DNA of 64,000 nt. Origin: a virus. The position numbers and the translations under genes are program-made. This document shows positions 32,474 through 42,735 of this stretch, in pieces (within the stretch, counting starts at the first letter, position 1; every line of letters starts with the position of its first letter). The stretch is taken from the IMG/VR virus record IMGVR_UViG_3300048836_000098, positions 1 through 64,000 of that record; one strand, written 5' to 3'. Below the pieces are notes generated by a model. It did no database searches, was not told where the DNA came from, and worked only from the letters and a program-made list of their open reading frames with translations.

Positions 32474-33463
32474 CTACTCCTTGACTAGTTTCGCATTGTT
32501 CGGCAGTTCGTTCGATACGAATCCGTTTCCGTTCGGACATATCACGCCGTACCAACCAGTATTTTTGTCCATGCCAGTAAACGGAAGTCGCTCATTCTTT
32601 GCCGTATAAATTATATCGCCCGAAAGTCCTGCGGGGAATCGCACGTTGACTTTTCCTGTTATCTGCACATAAGCAGACGTAGGAGCGTTTTCCGAACCAT
32701 CTTCGAGAACGAGCGAGGTCAAATCCTTTTTGCTCGATATAAATGCTGTCATACCCTCGAATTCGATCATATACCACTTTGCGCCTGCACTGTCCGTTCC
32801 GAGATATGGATAGCGTTCGCCTTTGTGCGCATCGCCAATGTCATCGTATTGCGTTCCGCTTCCATTACGGATATTGACCTTATTGCCAAGCACGAGAACG
32901 TAGGGCGGTTTTACGATGGAAACTGGAACGGCTGGTTCGCTTTCAGTATTAGCAAACTTGCCATCGCTTATCACGATTGCCACATGCTTTCCTGCGGTCA
33001 GATATAAGCAGCCTTTCTTGGCATAGTCAGCACTCTCGCGCCATTCTGGTTCTCTATGCGCGATAAACTTCCCAGTTGCAAGAAATACCTTCTCCATGTT
33101 GTGCGTAGAGACGTTGGCGACTTTCAGACCAGCGAGATAATACACCGCACGAGCAAGGCTTGAACAGTCGAACTCGGAATCTTCCGCTCTGGATACATCT
33201 CCACCCGCAGAAAGAATTGCTTGCAATCCAGTTGCCCTATCCGTCTTGTCGTAACCAAAAGAATCATCAGCGGCAATCTTAATAGCGAAGTCAACAGCGC
33301 GAGCGGCTAAAGCGGAATCGGTGCATTCAAGAACAACGCCCCATCCGCCATCGCGGTTATACCAATTCTGTACGCGAATCTCTCTGCCCGTTTGATCTCC
33401 CGCTTGTCCGCCATATCCACCGCCGTTTTCGTCTCCAACGGCATGCACAATCTTAACTGCCAT
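32474..33463 (-). CDS. Endolysin, NlpC/P60-type peptidase with two SH3b domains, 329 aa
   Basis: ATG 33463 has AAGGAG eight bases upstream; an in-frame GTG at 33472 overlaps the previous stop and is less likely. The catalytic domain (~1-165) has DCSSLARAVYYLAG with the active Cys and GKHVAIVIS with the His. Two SH3-type modules follow (VNIRNGSGTQYDDIG and VNVRFPAGLSGDIIY). It cleaves peptidoglycan peptides at lysis, with the SH3b domains binding the wall. Confidence 0.85.
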   Translation of the reverse strand: MAVKIVHAVGDENGGGYGGQAGDQTGREIRVQNWYNRDGGWGVVLECTDSALAARAVDFAIKIAADDSFGYDKTDRATGLQAILSAGGDVSRAEDSEFDCSSLARAVYYLAGLKVANVSTHNMEKVFLATGKFIAHREPEWRESADYAKKGCLYLTAGKHVAIVISDGKFANTESEPAVPVSIVKPPYVLVLGNKVNIRNGSGTQYDDIGDAHKGERYPYLGTDSAGAKWYMIEFEGMTAFISSKKDLTSLVLEDGSENAPTSAYVQITGKVNVRFPAGLSGDIIYTAKNERLPFTGMDKNTGWYGVICPNGNGFVSNELPNNAKLVKE

Positions 33464-33468
33464 TTCAA

Positions 33469-33768
33469 TCACTCCTTAGTCAAGTATCGAACAGGAATAC
33501 CCCAAACGTCACAATGACTTATCTCTTGACGAACGCCTTTGCTGACCTTCGATGCCACAATCATCTTATCGCACTCGGAAAGCAAATCAAGACAAATACG
33601 CATATCGTTTTCTTCGCCAAGTTCACCATATTTCAAGTGCGAGAACGCAAGAAGCGGACAGATGTACGTGTTATCGGGGTCTGCCATTTGCAGATCATGC
33701 GTGATCTTCGCCGCTTTTGCGATATTGGATTCATCATTCGAGTAAACATGCGCAACATAAACGAGCAT
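33469..33768 (-). CDS. DUF4406-like nucleoside deoxyribosyltransferase-fold protein, 99 aa
   Basis: ATG 33768 has AGGAG upstream. VYVAHVYSNDESNIAKAAKITHDLQ, then YICPLLAFSHL, then CDKMIVASKVSKGVRQEI and a final strand IPVRYL match DUF4406 proteins related to nucleoside 2-deoxyribosyltransferases. It may act on nucleotides. Its place in the lysis cassette is odd. A C-terminal fragment of the same type occurs at 12640. Confidence 0.7.
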   Translation of the reverse strand: MLVYVAHVYSNDESNIAKAAKITHDLQMADPDNTYICPLLAFSHLKYGELGEENDMRICLDLLSECDKMIVASKVSKGVRQEISHCDVWGIPVRYLTKE

Positions 33769-33779
33769 TTTGTTGTCTC

Positions 33780-35090
33780 CTAAATAATACTTCCGTACCA
33801 CATTTCGCGCAGGCCGTTTTCTTCGCTCCATACAAACGATACGACAGACTTTAACCCGCTCACGTAGCCTTGCTGATGCTCCCAATAAGAAGCGTTGCAG
33901 ATGGTCGGTAGGTAGCGGACAATGATTCCGCCAATATCTTCTGTCTGATTAACGTCGCGCTTCGCCTCAACGGTTTTTGTCGTGTGAAAGTGTCCTGCGT
34001 GTATCTCTGCGAATAGGCTCATGCCGTATTCTTTTCTCGCACGATGCTGTAGCCAACTAGCCATGTTCTTAGCTGGCATATCTCCGTGAGTGAATCCAAT
34101 CAGCGTAATACCGACGAGCCTGAATTTCTGCGGGTCTGACGCAGTATCAAACGTCACGTTGGCATCTTTTCTGAATGCCATTGCAACCGCCTTCATCAAC
34201 GCATACCCAATTAGTCTGTCGTGGTTTCCGCTGATATATATAACTTCTGTAGGCGCAATGTTCCCAAGCATTGTGATGGAATCAACGAGCATGTCTAGGA
34301 CTGTATCGTAGACCTTTTCCATTCTACCGTCCGCCTGCTGAAAAGTTCCATTGGTAGTCTCTTGTTTGTTGTTATCAAAGTGGAGAATGTCACCAAGCGT
34401 TACGAACATAATCTTTTTGAACTTGCGTCCCTTACAACGTTCGGCTATATCAAGCATGCATCTATTGAAATAGTCTCGCGCTATCGAAAGATCGTAGTCC
34501 TTTCCGGTTTCTACTCGCCAAGAAAGCAAGCCCGCGTGGAGGTCAGGCAAGTCAATCTCCAACACTTCTCCGTTCGGGTCGTACTGCAACGCGCTAGTGA
34601 CTGGCTTTTCGTTGGTAAACGTTTTAGTTTCAAAGTACGAATTAAGTTCGTCAATAAGAACCTTTTGTTCGCTAGGCTTCACCGTCAACTTCGACTGCCA
34701 CAAGGCAATCTTTTCTCCGCCCTTGACTTGCGACTGCCATACGTTTGAAGTAAAAACAACAACTTTCCACTCTGCTGGATTTAGGTTGTGCGCTTGCATA
34801 ACGATTTCAGGAGTAAGCTGTTCGCCAAGAAGCAACTCAATTATCTCGTCAAAGACGATCTCGCCTGTCTCTCGATATGTGGTCTTGCAGGGTTGTTGGT
34901 CTGCGGGAACTTCATGCGCCGTCTTATACCTATCGGTGTGCCTTACTCGTCCCCTGATAATCTCCTTGATAGAAGATTCGTGCATGTCTTTTGGGAAATG
35001 GCTTCTAAGCCGCTTAACTATCTCTGGATATCCGATTCTTTCATCAAAGACCATTCTTACTGCGTCATCTAGCCAAATGGGTTTATCCAT
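33780..35090 (-). CDS. Calcineurin-like metallophosphoesterase, 436 aa
   Basis: AGGAGG precedes ATG 35090. A ~130-residue N-terminus includes an HTH-like DDAVRMVFDERIGYPEIVKRLR segment. The phosphoesterase motifs follow: DLPDLHAG (~170), TLGDILHFDN (~225), SGNHDR (~290), THGD and HAGHFH (~365). All metal ligands appear present. The substrate is unknown. Relatives occur in phage tail regions and as DNA-repair exonucleases. It sits between fibre and lysis genes. Confidence 0.75.
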   Translation of the reverse strand: MDKPIWLDDAVRMVFDERIGYPEIVKRLRSHFPKDMHESSIKEIIRGRVRHTDRYKTAHEVPADQQPCKTTYRETGEIVFDEIIELLLGEQLTPEIVMQAHNLNPAEWKVVVFTSNVWQSQVKGGEKIALWQSKLTVKPSEQKVLIDELNSYFETKTFTNEKPVTSALQYDPNGEVLEIDLPDLHAGLLSWRVETGKDYDLSIARDYFNRCMLDIAERCKGRKFKKIMFVTLGDILHFDNNKQETTNGTFQQADGRMEKVYDTVLDMLVDSITMLGNIAPTEVIYISGNHDRLIGYALMKAVAMAFRKDANVTFDTASDPQKFRLVGITLIGFTHGDMPAKNMASWLQHRARKEYGMSLFAEIHAGHFHTTKTVEAKRDVNQTEDIGGIIVRYLPTICNASYWEHQQGYVSGLKSVVSFVWSEENGLREMWYGSII

Positions 35091-35120
35091 TGTTCCTCCT
35101 GAATGTTTCAAAGTTCAATT

Positions 35121-35918
35121 TTATCTGTGGTTTCGGATGACCACAATACCTGAACCACCGCCGCCGCCCCAGTGAGCGCTTGCATAGCCACCCTTAGCAC
35201 CTCCGCCGCCACCGCCTGTGTTTGCAGCAGCAGAATAGCCGTTGCCCTCGTCAACAGCGCCGTTCGCACCACCGCCAGCACCGCCATATCCATTTGGGCT
35301 TCCAGAGCCCAAGTCACCCTTTTTAGCGCCGCCACCTCCGCCTGCATATAGCGTAGCACCAGCTTCGCCAAACTCTCTTGTTGTAGTGCCTTGGCCAGTT
35401 CCTCCGGGTCTTGTATCGCTGCTTCCTCCAGCGCTGCCGTCTGAACCGCCATTTCCGGGAGCATTGGATGCATTGTACCCTGCCGCGCCACCGCCACAAC
35501 CGCCATTGCCACCCCATCTATTATCCGTAAGCCCTTGCGCACCAGAAGCACTATATCCAAATGCGCTTGATGCGCCTCCCGCCAAAGCGCTGCCTCCACC
35601 AGCGCCAACAATTATTGAATATGCTTGATTTGCGTTTAAAACGATATTGCGCCAAGTTCCGGTGTAACCGCCGCCGCCGCCAGCACCAGACACATAGGAG
35701 TTATCTGCTGTGTTGCCGCCACCACCGCCACCGCCAACAAGGAAAATATCCACCGCTATTCTTTTCTTAGGCGTGAATGTGCCGGACGTTAGGAACTTTA
35801 AGCGAAAGTTGTGATTACCGTCATCTACCCATGTGTATGTTCCGGTGTAGGTGAAATCATCTTCGGTGAATCCAGTTTGGAGCGATCCTGCAATACAAGC
35901 CATCATTAAGTGTCTCAT
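35121..35918 (-). CDS. Glycine-rich tail fibre/adhesin protein, 265 aa
   Basis: ATG 35918 overlaps the preceding gene (ATGA) with GGGAG upstream. The first ~60 residues are an ordinary beta domain. From ~63 on the protein is runs of Gly broken by Ser/Ala/Asn (polyglycine type II helices), ending in GGSGIVVIR. This is the Gly-rich fibre-tip type used as a receptor-binding adhesin (as in phage S16 gp38). Repetitive GGN codons make open shadows on the other strand. Confidence 0.75.
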   Translation of the reverse strand: MRHLMMACIAGSLQTGFTEDDFTYTGTYTWVDDGNHNFRLKFLTSGTFTPKKRIAVDIFLVGGGGGGGNTADNSYVSGAGGGGGYTGTWRNIVLNANQAYSIIVGAGGGSALAGGASSAFGYSASGAQGLTDNRWGGNGGCGGGAAGYNASNAPGNGGSDGSAGGSSDTRPGGTGQGTTTREFGEAGATLYAGGGGGAKKGDLGSGSPNGYGGAGGGANGAVDEGNGYSAAANTGGGGGGAKGGYASAHWGGGGGSGIVVIRNHR

Positions 35919-37585
35919 GCTCCCGTGTTCCCCACGATTTCAATAAGATTGCTAGAAATCTTTCGCCAATAAACAACACCGTACTGCTCTGCTACTTTCA
36001 TTCTGCTTCCAGCGGATTGGAAGGACACGCCATCGCTTCCCGCTATAGTAAGCGTTCCAGTGCCAGCTCGTTTAATGAATCCGAGCGAACCATCAGCATA
36101 GCCGCCAACGGCTTGCGTAGCGAATGTTATAGTTTTGTCGGATGCACTTGTCATAACGACCATCTTGCGATTGTCCGAGGAAAGCATTGTGTAGTTATCT
36201 GTTTGGTCGTTAATCACGAGTGTAGAACTTTCAGCGCCAATGTCAGCAGGGGTCAGCGCGTCGCTCCCGCCAGTTGCGTGAGTTGATTTATGCGTGATTG
36301 CGGCGAAAACCAATCCAAGCGCCGTCTTAATCGCAGACCACAGAACAAACTTGGTTCTCGCGCCCGCCGTTGCGGAAGCGTCATTCAAAACAAGACAATC
36401 GCCATCAGCGATAGCATCGATTTCGGAAACGGCTTCCACGACCGTGCGCGTAACATCAGCACCATCAGCCACGTTTATAATCGTTCTTACGTTCGCCGCA
36501 GAAAGATCAGACGGCGCGGCGGCATCGCCACTTGCATTGCCCTTGATCGTTCCGTTCGCCATGTTAGCCAGTTTCGCGTTCGTGACTGCGCTTGCGACCA
36601 AATCATCCGTACTTCCTTGCTGAACCCAAGTATAATCGCTTCCAGCAATAGCCGTGCATCTAAACACGTTGCCAGAGGAAGTATTGACGTAGCGTTGACC
36701 AACAGTTCCGACAGTAGCCGAAGAAGGGTCGCCAGAGCCGCTTAGAAACGGCTTGCCAGTTATTTGAGCCTGTAGCTTACCAAGAGCGCCAAGAACCGTG
36801 TCCGTCGCTGTAATGACCGCTGACGTAGCCACATCGATTCCGGTTAGAACAACAGCGCGAACCTTAGCAGTTAATTCCTGCCAGTCTTTTCTTCCACCGT
36901 AGTAATACAAATCAGACGCAGACGTTGCTCCATGCGCAACGATAGTCGCTTGCTTCGCGCTTAATAGGTTGTCCGCTTCCGTCTTGGTGTAGTAGGTTGA
37001 AAGATCAACCGTCTTATAGATATCTTTCCATGCGGAACCAGTCGAGTCCCACATATAGATACTATCAACAGTTCCGCCGATAACAGCAAAGTCTCCGTCA
37101 GAACCAGTCGGATGCGCCGATTCAAGAGCACCAACCGTAGAGTAGTAACCTTTGATTTTTCCAGTGATTCCTTGAATTGTGGTGATGTTGTCTTTGACGG
37201 TTTCGATCTCGGTGCTTGCGTTTGCGATTCTCGTTGCGGAAACAGTAACAGTATCGCTACTCGTCAGAACAGAAGAAACGTCAAAGATAATCGCTCCGCC
37301 AACATAGTCAATCGTGAAGCCCGCACCAGCAGGAGTAATTACACTTCCGTTCTTTTTGATAACAGGCGCAGGACTAGAGAGCCACAAACGTTTTCCGTTC
37401 GCAACTTGGTAGATTCTGTATCGGTCGCTCTCGCTGATACTTACTTCTGGCATTGCGGTGTCCGTGATGGTTTCCGTAGTCAGATTAAGAATCGTTGAGA
37501 TTACATTAAGACCCTCTGATAAACCCGCCAGAAACGGGCTTACGACCTCTGTGGAGCCTGGGTCAAATTGCGGAATGCTTGCCAT
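35915..37585 (-). CDS. Tail fibre / upper baseplate protein, 556 aa
   Basis: AGGAACTAGC precedes ATG 37585. The N-terminus (~1-140) is a structural attachment domain, with a VKDNITTIQG helix. A central region has GDFAVIGGTVDSIYMWDSTGSAW, a carbohydrate-binding or collar repeat, and STYYTKTEADNLLSAK, the fibre YTKxE motif. The C-terminal ~110 residues (QTDNYTMLSSDNRKMVV) are a fibre head domain. It is followed by the Gly-rich adhesin in a four-base overlap. Confidence 0.75.
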   Translation of the reverse strand: MASIPQFDPGSTEVVSPFLAGLSEGLNVISTILNLTTETITDTAMPEVSISESDRYRIYQVANGKRLWLSSPAPVIKKNGSVITPAGAGFTIDYVGGAIIFDVSSVLTSSDTVTVSATRIANASTEIETVKDNITTIQGITGKIKGYYSTVGALESAHPTGSDGDFAVIGGTVDSIYMWDSTGSAWKDIYKTVDLSTYYTKTEADNLLSAKQATIVAHGATSASDLYYYGGRKDWQELTAKVRAVVLTGIDVATSAVITATDTVLGALGKLQAQITGKPFLSGSGDPSSATVGTVGQRYVNTSSGNVFRCTAIAGSDYTWVQQGSTDDLVASAVTNAKLANMANGTIKGNASGDAAAPSDLSAANVRTIINVADGADVTRTVVEAVSEIDAIADGDCLVLNDASATAGARTKFVLWSAIKTALGLVFAAITHKSTHATGGSDALTPADIGAESSTLVINDQTDNYTMLSSDNRKMVVMTSASDKTITFATQAVGGYADGSLGFIKRAGTGTLTIAGSDGVSFQSAGSRMKVAEQYGVVYWRKISSNLIEIVGNTGA

Positions 37586-37617
37586 GCTAGTTCCTCCGTT
37601 CCTGCGCCTGTTTCATG

Positions 37618-38247
37618 TTAGACCGAAGTCAGTGAGATTGTAAGCTGTAACGTCCAAGTGCCTGTCGTTTTCGTGCCAAGCGAAGCAACCTTGCGATTCA
37701 TCGCGATTGCACCTGCGCCAGAACCGTTCGTGATAGCTGCTTCGTTCCATGCGAAGTTCGCAGTAGAATCATCAAACGACGCTCTGAAAACGATTGTGCG
37801 TCCGCTTACCGTCGGATAGCCGCTATCCATCGCCGAGAAAGCCTTGTTCACGGTAGCGATAACGCCAGTCTGACTTGCCGCTTCTGCCGTGGAATCCGAC
37901 CCGACATAAATCTTTGCGTTTGCCGCAGAGAATGCCGTAGCACCAGATACGCCGCCGATCAGCTTCAGCATTTCGTTCGCGCCAGTATCAAGGATGATAT
38001 TCTGAACATCAGAACACACCTCGTAGGGTTGCTCGCCAATCGCAAGAACGCTCTCCATCGTCTTAGACTTGAACTTCTCAACGCGCCAGTGAACTTCCCA
38101 TGCAACATGCTCGGAGAACGCAAGCGCACGGTTCAGCATAGAGCGCATCTTCTTCAATTGCTCTTTCTTCTCGTCGGTTAAATTCTCCGGATTCTGTGCG
38201 GCTTTTTCGAGCATCATCGAAATTGCCTTGTATGCCATGCTTTCCAT
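37618..38247 (-). CDS. Tail structural protein, 209 aa
   Basis: First gene behind the promoter at 38280-38308, with GGGAG upstream. A helical N-terminus (~1-65) precedes a beta-rich domain with YVGSDSTAEAASQTGV, SGYPTVSGRTIVFRASF, NFAWNEA and LGTKTTGTWTLQLTISL. This pattern is common in virion proteins encoded next to tail fibres of Firmicutes siphophages. The precise location in the tail is unknown. Confidence 0.65.
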   Translation of the reverse strand: MESMAYKAISMMLEKAAQNPENLTDEKKEQLKKMRSMLNRALAFSEHVAWEVHWRVEKFKSKTMESVLAIGEQPYEVCSDVQNIILDTGANEMLKLIGGVSGATAFSAANAKIYVGSDSTAEAASQTGVIATVNKAFSAMDSGYPTVSGRTIVFRASFDDSTANFAWNEAAITNGSGAGAIAMNRKVASLGTKTTGTWTLQLTISLTSV

Positions 38248-38279
38248 TTTTTATACCGTCTCCCTTTCGTTCTGTTCTG

Positions 38280-38308
38280 ATTATATATCATATATTATTG
38301 AAACGCAA
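38280..38308 (-). promoter_or_regulatory. Late-type promoter before the fibre module
   Basis: TTGCGT (38308-38303), 17 bases, TATAAT (38285-38280) on the minus strand. The spacer and -10 form AATAATATATGATATATAATC, the shared late AT tract. The -35 is weak, as expected of an activator-dependent promoter. Confidence 0.7.
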
Positions 38309-38321
38309 GTGGTTGTTGTGG

Positions 38322-41300
38322 TTATAAAAACCATCTGGCAAGCGGGTCTGTTTGATTTCTCCCTGCGCCTCTCAATGTGATAAAGTTGTTCTGCGAGTTA
38401 CTCGTAGTGCTTGACGCGCCTGTTGCACCATTGATTCCAGACAGACCGCCGAACGACGCAACGTTTCCAAGCTTAGCCAGAACGCCATCAAGTGTCGTTG
38501 ACAAGTCTCCCAAGTCCTCTATCATTGGGTTAATAAGATTGTTCCTCCAAGCTTCAGTTGTCAGCGGCGCGTAGGTGTTTACGGCATTAAGCATCGAGAT
38601 TCCTGCCGTGTCTGCCGCTCCCGCCATCTGTTGTTCGATTACAACGCCAGTGTCGGTAGCGTTCTGAACAACTGCTTCAAACGCCGTGCTGAACGCATCC
38701 TCAACCGCTTTCTTCGCGGATTCCATGTCAAGATTATTGAACTCCCACTTTGCGAGGATTTCATCGAGCGCAGTTCCCAGCGCGTTCACGGTGTCGCTCC
38801 ACTGCTTCTCAACCTCTTGGCTTGCATCATCTTCGGCGTTGAACTCAGGGTTCACGCGCAACAGGATTCCAAGCCCCCGTCTATCCAGTTCAAGCAACTC
38901 GCTCTCGCTCGTAGCCTGCCCGAGTAAGCCGTTGATATACTCGTTAATCTCGTCGGCCGAAAGCGTCCTGCCATCGTCCAGAACCATGCTGTAGTGAATC
39001 GCCCAATCGTCGCCATTCTGGTCTTTGAACGCATCCCACTGCGTCTTTATTCCAGCAAGCTTGTCAGAGAAATCAACGTCGCTCGTATACTGCGAAGCGT
39101 CGAACATCTCGTAGAACTTCTTGATCTTTTCGGGAAGATTCTCATTGTCCATTTCGAGCAGAGCGTTGATTAAAACGTCTTTGTTCTGTTCGAGAACGGA
39201 TGCTTCATCAGCCATCACTTGACCGATTCCGCCCCCTCCGCCGCCTCCGCCTCCCGCGCTACGCAATGCTTCAATCTGCGCGTCGATAGCTTCAACCATC
39301 GCGTCTTTCCATTCTTCAATAGCCGCGATTTGGTCATCCATGTTCCAGTCTTGAAGCTGTTCCTGCCAATCGCTATCCAGTTCGGCAAGTTTCTTTTCGG
39401 ACTCGTATTCATCCGCCCTAGCATCTGCACCAGAACGAGATTGAGCACGGCGAACATCAGCCAATGCCTCCGAACGGTTCGCAAGATAATCATCACGCTT
39501 GCGCTTTCGGTCTTCCGCATCGGACATTTTTTTCAGCGCGTCGATTCTTGCTTTGGCTTCGTCCTCGATTGCTTTCTTACGCGCTTCGAGAATCTTGATC
39601 TGCGGGTCTTCACCGCCGCCACCGCCACCACCAGAAGTCTTTTGTGTTCCAGTAGCCGTACCACTGAACGAAGCAAGCGTGGCAATGGTAGACCCAGCCG
39701 CCGCACGAAGATTGTACATCGCCGCAGAAGCCGTGAGAATTTGGTTTGCCATTGCGATAGCCTTAGAACCTGTAGTGTTCTGCACGTAGCCCAGTTCGTA
39801 GAGTTTTTGAGCAAGCGTTTCGACGCTATATCCGCTAGAATACGCAGAGGCGATCAGCCCTTGCAGTCCCGCCGCCGCGCTCCCACTGGAACCCGCAACC
39901 TTTCCTGCCGCATCATACGCTTCATCGTTCGCATACGCGCTAAACTCCGCCGCAATCGCGGACGCATATTCAGCTTCTTTAAGTGCAAGGTTCGTTTCAA
40001 TCAGTTTCAACTTCGACTCAATGAGCGCATCCGTCGCACTCTGGTTCATCGAAATTCCATTAGAAGAAACGTCTAGCAACGCAATATATTCGGGTTCAAG
40101 TTCCATAAGCTGTTGAAGCATGTCAACGCTCATAATGCCAGTCTCATTATATTCATCGATAATCGACTGCAATGTAGAAACTGATCCTTGTGCGCTGTCC
40201 ATGTCTTCCGTAATGCCTTTAATAGCCGCGCTGATCTCTTCCAGAGACTTCGTGTAAACGCCCTGTACTTGCGCACCTTCGGAAAGAGCGTCGTTATAGG
40301 TGTACGCAGCTTTAGCTACCGTATCGAACTCTGGATAAAGCAGGAGCATTTCAGCGCGCATTGCGGCGGCGTATTCAGCCGTTACTCGACCTTGAGTAGC
40401 CGCTTGGTCTAAGATATTAATATAGTTATCAAACTCTGCTTGCGTATCAATCAAGCCTTTTGCTTTTTCTGCATTCGCGTCGAGAAAGGCTTGACCCGCC
40501 GCTAGGTCTTCCTCTGCCTTTTTAGCCGCATCGACTTTGGCTTGATATTCAGCTATCTTCGCGTTCACTGCCGCTAGAGCATCTACGCCATCTTCGCCCA
40601 TCGCCCCGAACTCAGCCGCCCATTCTTCAAGTTTGTCAATCGCCGCTTGAGCGCCTTGTTCTTTGGCTAACTTATCGATAGCAGATGTGGTATCTTCTCC
40701 GCCTGCTATGCCCTTCGGAAGATTCCATACTTCGGATAATGTAAACGGTTTTGGCGTGTTCAAATCCTTATTCGCCGCATCCGCCGCTGCCTGCAAATCT
40801 TGCAAGTTCTTCTTCGCATTCTCTACTTGCGCTTCTCTTAACTTGGCAATGTTCTCGTCAACCTTTCCATTGACCAAATCCCATCCTTCTGCCTGATCTC
40901 CAAGAATAGCAACGATATCCTCGTGTATTTTTTTAGCAGAAGCAAGCGCGGTTTCGTCGCCCGACTTGAATCCAGCAGAGTTCGCCAGTTCTTCGTACTT
41001 ATTGATTAGCGAATTGAGCGATTCGGTTTCTTTTCTTGCCGCATCACCCGCGTCCAATAGCTTTTGGCGGTTCGCTTCTGCCGCCGCGTTTACTCCGTTG
41101 ATTGCACCGATAAGCAACGATAGCGCGGTCACAACGAGTCCAATCCATCCAAACGCCGCCTGTAAGCCTGTAACGGCAACCTTCGCCGCATTAGCACCAG
41201 TAACAGCCGTTTTGAACGCTTGTCCCCACCCCGTTATCATTTCGGAAATCTGTTGAGCCTTAATCATCGTAAGGATTCCGAGAAGTGCAAACAGAGAAAC

Positions 41301-42719
41301 TTTTAATCCGCCAGTGTTTCCGATCAGCTTTGCCATCCCGATTGCCGCGTCCGATATGAATTTAAGAAACTCTAAGAATCCCGCATCGCCAAACTCAACT
41401 GCGAGTTGCTTCCAAGACGCGCTAAGCTGATTCGATATAGCGGTCAGCGTTGCCATGTACTTTTCGTTTTCAGTGACCGAATAACCCTCTGCATCGGTCA
41501 TGTTGCGAACGGCTTCTGCGGCGGTATCGAGATTGTCGAGTACGACAATGAACGCATTCTTTCTATACGCGCCTGCCGTCGAATATATTGATTGAATTTC
41601 TTTTCCGTTTGCTCTTTCTGTTTCAACTAACTTCTGGTATTCTTCGCTGTCCGCAAGAAACCGATCGGTGGCTTCTTCGTCTGTCGCCATAAACTCAGCA
41701 AAAGCAACGTTGCCGCCCTTAATCTTTTGCGCCAATTCAGACCACAGCTCAAGAACAGGACGCATATTTCCTTCTGCATCCTCTGGGTCAATGCCCATTT
41801 CTCTCATAACGTTTAGCGACTTTGTTTTTGTGGTATAGGTAATAAGCGAACTAATCGCCGTGCCTAAGTAGTCACCAGAACGTCCAGTTGCTTCACCAAG
41901 AGCCGTGATAGTACCAATCAATTCCTCTAGCGACATTCCGTACGTCTTAGCCGTGCTGCCCGCTCTCTGCATTGCCGCAACGATTGCTTCCGATGTAATT
42001 GCGTAATCGTCAGCGGTTTTATTGATCTTGTCGATCAGACCAACGTAGTCATCGGCTTCAAGATTCCATTGCGCCATAACAGCGATCAGACCTTGTGTAG
42101 CTTGCGTTACATCGAGTTCAGCCGTGTTCAAAGCAAGCATCGTTCCGCGAGTCAGCGTCAGAACATCATCCCAAGATTTACCTGTTTGCGCGAAAAGAGT
42201 AGCCGACTCCTGAACCTCTTCAAAAGTGCGACCGTATTCGTAAGCGATATCGTAGAGTGCGCCTGAAACATTAGACGAAGAAACGTCCTCGTTCAAGACA
42301 CGCTGTAAGCCTACGACTGCTGTTTCGGTTTCTTTGACCGTGCTAATTAGATTCTTGAATCCGTTGATAACTCCCTGAATCAGATAGAACGCGGCGAGCC
42401 AACGAGCCTTGTCGGATAACTTTTGGAGGAAGCCTTGCGCGTTCTTTCCACTTTCCTTGAACTTCTCGTCAAGTTCTCCGAGTTTTCCTTTCGCCGTATT
42501 AACGTCAGCTTCCACCGTCGAAACGATCGCGCTCTTTTTAGATGACTTCTTCGCTCCGTCCTTAGAACCAGAACCACCGGCAGAAAAGTTATTATTCCAT
42601 GCATCCTGCGCCGCTTTAGCCGATTCCTCAACAGTTGCTGGAATAGACTGCAACTGCGCTTGCATCTGCGTCAGATCGAATGCTAGTGAAGTTAGGTGCT
42701 TTGTTTCGGTGGTAGCCAT
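38322..42719 (-). CDS. Tape measure protein, 1465 aa
   Basis: GGAGCGTGACAGC precedes ATG 42719. The N-terminal ~400 residues match the TP901-type tape measure core (AFYLIQGVINGFKNLI, RTFEEVQESATLFAQTGKSWDD, TAKTYGMSLEELIGTITALGEATGRSGDYLG). Hydrophobic segments lie near 470-560. A long coiled coil follows, with two Gly-rich hinges near 1040 and 1170. The length implies a tail of roughly 200 nm by the usual 0.15 nm per residue rule. Located after the chaperones, as is standard. Confidence 0.95.
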   Translation of the reverse strand: MATTETKHLTSLAFDLTQMQAQLQSIPATVEESAKAAQDAWNNNFSAGGSGSKDGAKKSSKKSAIVSTVEADVNTAKGKLGELDEKFKESGKNAQGFLQKLSDKARWLAAFYLIQGVINGFKNLISTVKETETAVVGLQRVLNEDVSSSNVSGALYDIAYEYGRTFEEVQESATLFAQTGKSWDDVLTLTRGTMLALNTAELDVTQATQGLIAVMAQWNLEADDYVGLIDKINKTADDYAITSEAIVAAMQRAGSTAKTYGMSLEELIGTITALGEATGRSGDYLGTAISSLITYTTKTKSLNVMREMGIDPEDAEGNMRPVLELWSELAQKIKGGNVAFAEFMATDEEATDRFLADSEEYQKLVETERANGKEIQSIYSTAGAYRKNAFIVVLDNLDTAAEAVRNMTDAEGYSVTENEKYMATLTAISNQLSASWKQLAVEFGDAGFLEFLKFISDAAIGMAKLIGNTGGLKVSLFALLGILTMIKAQQISEMITGWGQAFKTAVTGANAAKVAVTGLQAAFGWIGLVVTALSLLIGAINGVNAAAEANRQKLLDAGDAARKETESLNSLINKYEELANSAGFKSGDETALASAKKIHEDIVAILGDQAEGWDLVNGKVDENIAKLREAQVENAKKNLQDLQAAADAANKDLNTPKPFTLSEVWNLPKGIAGGEDTTSAIDKLAKEQGAQAAIDKLEEWAAEFGAMGEDGVDALAAVNAKIAEYQAKVDAAKKAEEDLAAGQAFLDANAEKAKGLIDTQAEFDNYINILDQAATQGRVTAEYAAAMRAEMLLLYPEFDTVAKAAYTYNDALSEGAQVQGVYTKSLEEISAAIKGITEDMDSAQGSVSTLQSIIDEYNETGIMSVDMLQQLMELEPEYIALLDVSSNGISMNQSATDALIESKLKLIETNLALKEAEYASAIAAEFSAYANDEAYDAAGKVAGSSGSAAAGLQGLIASAYSSGYSVETLAQKLYELGYVQNTTGSKAIAMANQILTASAAMYNLRAAAGSTIATLASFSGTATGTQKTSGGGGGGGEDPQIKILEARKKAIEDEAKARIDALKKMSDAEDRKRKRDDYLANRSEALADVRRAQSRSGADARADEYESEKKLAELDSDWQEQLQDWNMDDQIAAIEEWKDAMVEAIDAQIEALRSAGGGGGGGGGIGQVMADEASVLEQNKDVLINALLEMDNENLPEKIKKFYEMFDASQYTSDVDFSDKLAGIKTQWDAFKDQNGDDWAIHYSMVLDDGRTLSADEINEYINGLLGQATSESELLELDRRGLGILLRVNPEFNAEDDASQEVEKQWSDTVNALGTALDEILAKWEFNNLDMESAKKAVEDAFSTAFEAVVQNATDTGVVIEQQMAGAADTAGISMLNAVNTYAPLTTEAWRNNLINPMIEDLGDLSTTLDGVLAKLGNVASFGGLSGINGATGASSTTSNSQNNFITLRGAGRNQTDPLARWFL

Positions 42720-42735
42720 GCTGTCACGCTCCGTT

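Noticed and set aside
35242-35628. Proline-rich plus-strand open frame of 128 codons
   Set aside because: It is the antisense of the glycine-rich adhesin (GGN read as NCC) and has no ribosome site or promoter.
39219-40076. 285-codon plus-strand frame opposite the tape measure gene
   Set aside because: Shadow of the tape measure coding strand; Arg/Ser/Cys-rich product, no start signal, and the tape measure frame is intact.
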